17,465 nucleotides of DNA from CAWKDC01 sp964383495 (GTDB taxonomy: Bacteria; Pseudomonadota; Gammaproteobacteria; JABCZS01): positions 1 through 17,465 of the forward strand of contig CAYLHG010000022.1 of assembly GCA_964383495.1 (NCBI GenBank). The letters run 5' to 3'. Within the stretch, counting starts at the first letter, position 1, and every line of letters begins with the position of its first letter. The notes beneath the pieces are model-generated. The model was not told where the DNA came from and did not search any database. It saw only the letters and a program-made list of their open reading frames with translations. This document shows, one piece after another, positions 14,168-17,465 of this stretch. The position numbers were made by a program, and so were the translations under genes.

Positions 14168-15439
14168 ATGGAGCGCATGAGAGCCAATTTTTATTTATAT
14201 CAACTATTGTTAGGGGTTGCCTTCCCTTTTATTCTATTGCGTTTATTATGGCGCGGGCGGCGCTCTTCTGCATATTACGCGGGCGTTGCAGAACGTTTCG
14301 GTTTTTATAAAAAAAAATACCCAACAGGTGGTGTTGTGATACATGCGGTTTCTGTTGGGGAAACCATGGCAGCTGCACCGTTAATTGAAGCGTTGCTCAA
14401 AAAAGGCAACACCATTATTTTAACGCACATGACTCCAACAGGTTTAGCATGTGGGAAACGTTTATTTGAAGAGCGTGTGATACATCTTTATTTGCCTTAT
14501 GATTATTCTTTTGCTATCAAACGGTTCCTAGACGTTTTTAAACCAAAACAAGTGATTGTGATGGAAACAGAATGGTGGCCTAATTTATACCGTGAAGTGC
14601 ATGCGCGTAATATTCCGCTTTACATCGTAAACGCACGATTATCTGAAAAATCTTTCAAAGGATATCAGCGTTGGCAATGGTTTTTTAAATCTGTGTTGGC
14701 GTGCGTAACGCATGTTTGTGCACAAGCGAAAAACGATGCAGAGCGTTTGATAGCATTGGGCGTGCCCAAAGAAAAAATCACTATCACAGGAAATTTGAAA
14801 TGTGATACAGATGTGCCGCAATCATTAAAAGAAACAGCAGAAGTGTTGAGACATTCGTTAAATGATAGGCCAGCATTTGCAGCGACTAGCACGCACGAAA
14901 ATGAAGAAGAAATAGTATTGGATGCATTTAAAATATTATTGCAACAATACCCCCATGCGTTGCTGATTTTAGTGCCCCGACACCCGGAACGTTTTGATGC
15001 CGTATACGAATTGTGTGTTTCAGAAGATTTTAGGGTGCGAAGACGCAGTGCGGGAGACGTGATTACGCCTGAAACACATATTTATTTAGGAGACACCATG
15101 GGCGAGGTGTTAGCTTATTATGGTGCGGTATCGGTTGGGTTTATTGGTGGTAGCTTGGTTCCTGTGGGTGGACACAATGTATTAGAAGCAGCACAGATGG
15201 ATTGTGCCATATTAACGGGGCCTTTTTTGCATAATTTTAAAACAGTAACAGATGCCTTGTTGTCTCGAGATGCCATGGCAGTAGTGAATGATGATGCTTC
15301 GTTAGCACAAGCTGTTTCGCTACTGTGGGATGATCAGACGTTGCGAGAGGCGCGCATTATAGCTGCAGCGGCTTATTTGCAGGCGGAGCAAGGGGTTTTA
15401 AAGAAGGTGATGGAAGTATTAACTTGTCTTTCACCCTAA
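14168..15439 (+). CDS. waaA: 3-deoxy-D-manno-octulosonic acid (Kdo) transferase
   Basis: WaaA (KdtA) transfers Kdo from CMP-Kdo to the lipid A precursor, making the acceptor for WaaC. It is a GT30 enzyme on the inner membrane. With this start it has 423 residues, against 425 in E. coli. An N-terminal hydrophobic anchor is followed by RGRR, then HAVSVGET, which carries the catalytic Glu. THMTPTG, METEWWPN, NARLSEKS, ATSTHENEEE, LVPRHPERF, GDTMGE and GGSLVPVGGHNVLEAA are all conserved. Whether one, two or more Kdo units are added cannot be told. I chose ATG 14168 because AAGGA (14156-14160) sits seven bases upstream. ATG 14138, inside hldD, is an in-frame alternative with no ribosome site. Confidence 0.95.
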   Translation: MERMRANFYLYQLLLGVAFPFILLRLLWRGRRSSAYYAGVAERFGFYKKKYPTGGVVIHAVSVGETMAAAPLIEALLKKGNTIILTHMTPTGLACGKRLFEERVIHLYLPYDYSFAIKRFLDVFKPKQVIVMETEWWPNLYREVHARNIPLYIVNARLSEKSFKGYQRWQWFFKSVLACVTHVCAQAKNDAERLIALGVPKEKITITGNLKCDTDVPQSLKETAEVLRHSLNDRPAFAATSTHENEEEIVLDAFKILLQQYPHALLILVPRHPERFDAVYELCVSEDFRVRRRSAGDVITPETHIYLGDTMGEVLAYYGAVSVGFIGGSLVPVGGHNVLEAAQMDCAILTGPFLHNFKTVTDALLSRDAMAVVNDDASLAQAVSLLWDDQTLREARIIAAAAYLQAEQGVLKKVMEVLTCLSP

Positions 15440-15458
15440 TCCAGGAGATACTAACAGG

Positions 15459-16031
15459 ATGTCACATGCTTTATATTTGAGTAATCAACTTCTCCTTGCG
15501 ATGCCAAGAATGGATGATCCGCGTTTTGAACGTGCCGTTGTGCTAGTTTGCGAACACAATCGTGAGGGCGCGATGGGATTAGTGATCAACAAGCACATGC
15601 AATTATCATTGGCAGATGTGCTCAGTTACATTGGTCATCTTTCAAAAGAAACCGACGAGCGAGCTTTGCAAATGCCTATTTTATGGGGCGGGCCTTTGGG
15701 TAGCGATGAAGGCTTTGTGGTGCACCGTTCTGTAGGGTGTTGGAAAAACACCACACCGATTGGGGAATCACTTGCGCTCACTACTTCTCAAGATATGTTG
15801 TACGATTTGGCAAACGGCCGAGCGCCCGTGCGCGATGCACTGATTTGTTTTGGATGTGCGCGTTGGCACCCGGGGCAGCTTGAACAAGAAATTGCTGAAA
15901 ATATCTGGCTTAGCATGCCAGCCACACCCACGGTATTATTTGATTGCCCCGCGCCCGATCGCTGGGTGATGGCAGCAGCGCTGATGGGTATCAATTTTAA
16001 TTATTTATCATATGATGTTGGACATGCCTGA
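15459..16031 (+). CDS. yqgE: YqgE/AlgH family protein (UPF0301)
   Basis: This is a conserved cytosolic protein of unknown biochemical role; the Pseudomonas homologue AlgH was once linked to alginate regulation. It has 190 residues, against about 187 in E. coli. The N terminus reads LLLAMPRMDDPRFERAVVLV, then CEHNREGAMGLVINK, both family signatures. WGGPLGSDEGFVVHR and FGCARWHPGQLEQE follow. ATG 15459 has AGGAG at 15443-15447, eleven bases upstream. It overlaps the next gene, ruvX, by 20 bases, a pairing conserved across gammaproteobacteria. Confidence 0.94.
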   Translation: MSHALYLSNQLLLAMPRMDDPRFERAVVLVCEHNREGAMGLVINKHMQLSLADVLSYIGHLSKETDERALQMPILWGGPLGSDEGFVVHRSVGCWKNTTPIGESLALTTSQDMLYDLANGRAPVRDALICFGCARWHPGQLEQEIAENIWLSMPATPTVLFDCPAPDRWVMAAALMGINFNYLSYDVGHA

Positions 16032-16455
16032 TATGCGCCCTGAAGGAATTATCATAGGCTTTGACTTTGGGTTGAGGCGGATTGGTGTTGCAGTGGGACA
16101 AACGGTGACAAAAACAGCTCATGCTGAGGGTATGGTGCCAGCAGAGAAGGGTGAGCCACGTTGGGATATGCTCGAAGCGTTAATCAAAAAGTGGCGTCCT
16201 AAAGCACTGGTGGTGGGTATTCCATTGAATATGGATGGCACAGAGCAGCCAATCACATTGCGTGCTCGCGCATTCATGCAAATTTTATCCGAGCGATTAG
16301 GGCTACCCGTATTTGGCGTAGATGAACGTTTAACCACTATTGAAGCACGCGCACGTGTGTTTGAATCGGGCGGATATAAAGCCTTACAAAAAACATCAAT
16401 TGACGCCATGGCCGCCAAAATTTTATTGGAAGCATGGCTTGAGGAAAAAGGATAA
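16012..16455 (+). CDS. ruvX: YqgF/RuvX, RNase H-fold nuclease family
   Basis: YqgF/RuvX is an RNase H/RuvC-like protein, essential in E. coli, implicated in 16S rRNA 5' end maturation and called a putative Holliday junction resolvase. It has 147 residues with this start. The acidic active-site positions are all present: D in GFDFGLRRIGVAVG, E in VFGVDERLTT, and D in TSIDAMAAKILLEAWL. VVGIPLNMDGTEQP is also typical. In-frame ATGs at 16012, 16015, 16024 and 16033 all lack a good ribosome site, so the start is uncertain by about seven codons. Overlap with yqgE suggests translational coupling. It ends seven bases before pyrB. Confidence 0.93.
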   Translation: MMLDMPDMRPEGIIIGFDFGLRRIGVAVGQTVTKTAHAEGMVPAEKGEPRWDMLEALIKKWRPKALVVGIPLNMDGTEQPITLRARAFMQILSERLGLPVFGVDERLTTIEARARVFESGGYKALQKTSIDAMAAKILLEAWLEEKG

Positions 16456-16462
16456 AAGATAA

Positions 16463-17404
16463 ATGAAATCATTACAATTTGATCAGCATGGGCAGCTCAA
16501 ACATTTATTGAGCATGGATGGTTTAGACAAAGCACTCATTACAAAAATTTTAGATAAAGCAGAAACATTTATTGGAAAAGATGGTCGAGTTTCTGGGCCC
16601 AAAATATTAGAAGGCAAAACAGTAGCAAATTTATTTTTTGAACCCAGCACACGCACGCGTAGCACATTTGAATTGGCAGCAAAAAAATTAGGTGCGTGGG
16701 TAATCAATTTAGATATTGAGCAATCTTCTACGCAAAAAGGGGAATCGATCAAAGATACATTTCTAACGATGTTGGCCATGCAATGTGATGCTATTGTCGT
16801 GCGTCATCCCAAAGAAGGCACGGCAGAATATTTAGCTTCGTTAGATGATACGCGATCAGTGTTGAATGCGGGTGATGGCGCACATGCACATCCTACACAA
16901 GCATTATTAGATTTATTAACAATTCGTCGGCATAAGGGCGATGTTTCACAATTAACTGTGGCGATCGTAGGAGACATTTTACATTCTCGTGTAGCGCGTT
17001 CGCAGATAGCAGGGTTAGAAGCAATGGAGGTGAAAACATTGCGTTTAGTCGCACCAGAAGTGTTAATGCCAAAAAATGCGTTGTCCAACCGCGCAGAATG
17101 TTTTACAGATATTCAAAAAGGCATTGAAGGCGCGGATGTGATCATCACACTGCGTGTGCAGCATGAACGGATGGAGAGTACACACATTGATCCCGATCAT
17201 TATTTTAAAACGTTTGGGATTACGTTAGATCGGTTAAAGTATGCAACCCTGGGAGCTATTGTGATGCACCCTGGACCTATTAATCGGGAAGTGGAAATTG
17301 CCAGTGAAGTAGCAGACAGTGCTCAGTCCCTCATTTTGAAGCAAGTAACCTATGGGTTGGCAGTGAGAATGGCAGTACTAGCGCTTTTGCTCGATAAAAA
17401 ATAA
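16463..17404 (+). CDS. pyrB: Aspartate carbamoyltransferase catalytic subunit
   Basis: PyrB condenses carbamoyl phosphate and aspartate to carbamoyl-aspartate, the committed step of pyrimidine synthesis. It has 313 residues. FFEPSTRTRSTFE carries the carbamoyl-phosphate loop STRTR (62-66). K92 in SSTQKGES is the 80s-loop lysine, HPTQ (143-146) is conserved, and MHPGPINRE lies near the C terminus. The sequence is of the Pseudomonas-like type, in which PyrB usually pairs with an inactive dihydroorotase (PyrX) encoded next door. Any such gene would lie beyond the window. AGGA (16449-16452) is about ten bases before ATG 16463. No leader or attenuator is visible in the seven-base gap after ruvX, so expression depends on the upstream operon. 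Confidence 0.95.
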   Translation: MKSLQFDQHGQLKHLLSMDGLDKALITKILDKAETFIGKDGRVSGPKILEGKTVANLFFEPSTRTRSTFELAAKKLGAWVINLDIEQSSTQKGESIKDTFLTMLAMQCDAIVVRHPKEGTAEYLASLDDTRSVLNAGDGAHAHPTQALLDLLTIRRHKGDVSQLTVAIVGDILHSRVARSQIAGLEAMEVKTLRLVAPEVLMPKNALSNRAECFTDIQKGIEGADVIITLRVQHERMESTHIDPDHYFKTFGITLDRLKYATLGAIVMHPGPINREVEIASEVADSAQSLILKQVTYGLAVRMAVLALLLDKK

Positions 17405-17443
17405 TAAAAATCAACGCATTAAAAAATCAGCGGTAGTGTTGTG

Positions 17444-17460
17444 GATTTTGTGACAAAATC
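17444..17460. promoter_or_regulatory. Perfect 17-base inverted repeat downstream of pyrB
   Basis: GATTTTGT and ACAAAATC flank a single G. As RNA it could fold into a seven-base stem with a TGA loop, but it is AT-rich and has no T-run inside the window, so it is not a clear terminator. It could be an operator for the next gene. Confidence 0.25.
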
Positions 17461-17465
17461 AGCAA

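Noticed and set aside
1..17465. CRISPR arrays, tRNA or rRNA genes, transposases, integrases
   Set aside because: No regularly spaced repeat array, no cloverleaf or rRNA sequence and no recombinase motifs were seen on either strand by eye; a tRNAscan or HMM search would be decisive.

Overview
This window looks like a chromosomal segment of a Gram-negative, moderately AT-rich gammaproteobacterium. Gene order ilvE, CHCC zinc finger, waaF, waaC, waaG, WaaP-type kinases matches the LPS core locus of Pseudomonas as I recall it. yqgE, yqgF/ruvX, pyrB also matches a Pseudomonas order. The accessory genes encode LRR/ankyrin/coiled-coil and poly-serine proteins, and a CCCGGG hairpin repeat is present. 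These suggest a host-associated Legionellales (Legionella/Coxiella side), but that placement is inference and not proven.

Layout. (1) 2-1099: the 3' part of an unknown, charged protein with a ten-serine run near its C terminus. (2) 1160-7477: a tightly packed plus-strand operon of ilvE, a 63-aa zinc-finger protein, waaF, waaC, waaG and a very long ORF that joins three WaaP/RIO-like kinase domains in one chain. It runs into a 100-N assembly gap (7478-7577), and the base sequence resumes in a CCCGGG hairpin repeat. (3) 7578-11745: an accessory block. It holds an LRR (GALA-like)-ankyrin-coiled-coil protein, a convergent minus-strand polytopic membrane protein resembling GT-C glycosyltransferases, an operator/promoter/structured-leader/terminator unit in front of an orphan Phd-XRE antitoxin-like gene, and a small four-helix membrane protein. 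(4) 11810-17404: a second plus-strand operon of hldE, hldD, waaA, yqgE, ruvX and pyrB, with overlaps or gaps of at most 19 bases.

How the genes work together. HldE and HldD make ADP-L-glycero-D-manno-heptose. WaaA puts Kdo on lipid A, WaaC and WaaF add the two heptoses, WaaG adds the first outer-core sugar, and the kinase protein probably phosphorylates core heptose. Region 3 may be an insertion between two housekeeping LPS blocks.

Most worth a second look: the triple-kinase fusion; the LRR array whose 72-bp repeats differ mainly at the predicted binding face; and the intergenic unit at 10517-10719, with twin TTAGC-N5-GCTAA operators, a good promoter, about 115 nt of foldable leader and an intrinsic-terminator-like hairpin directly before the regulator gene.
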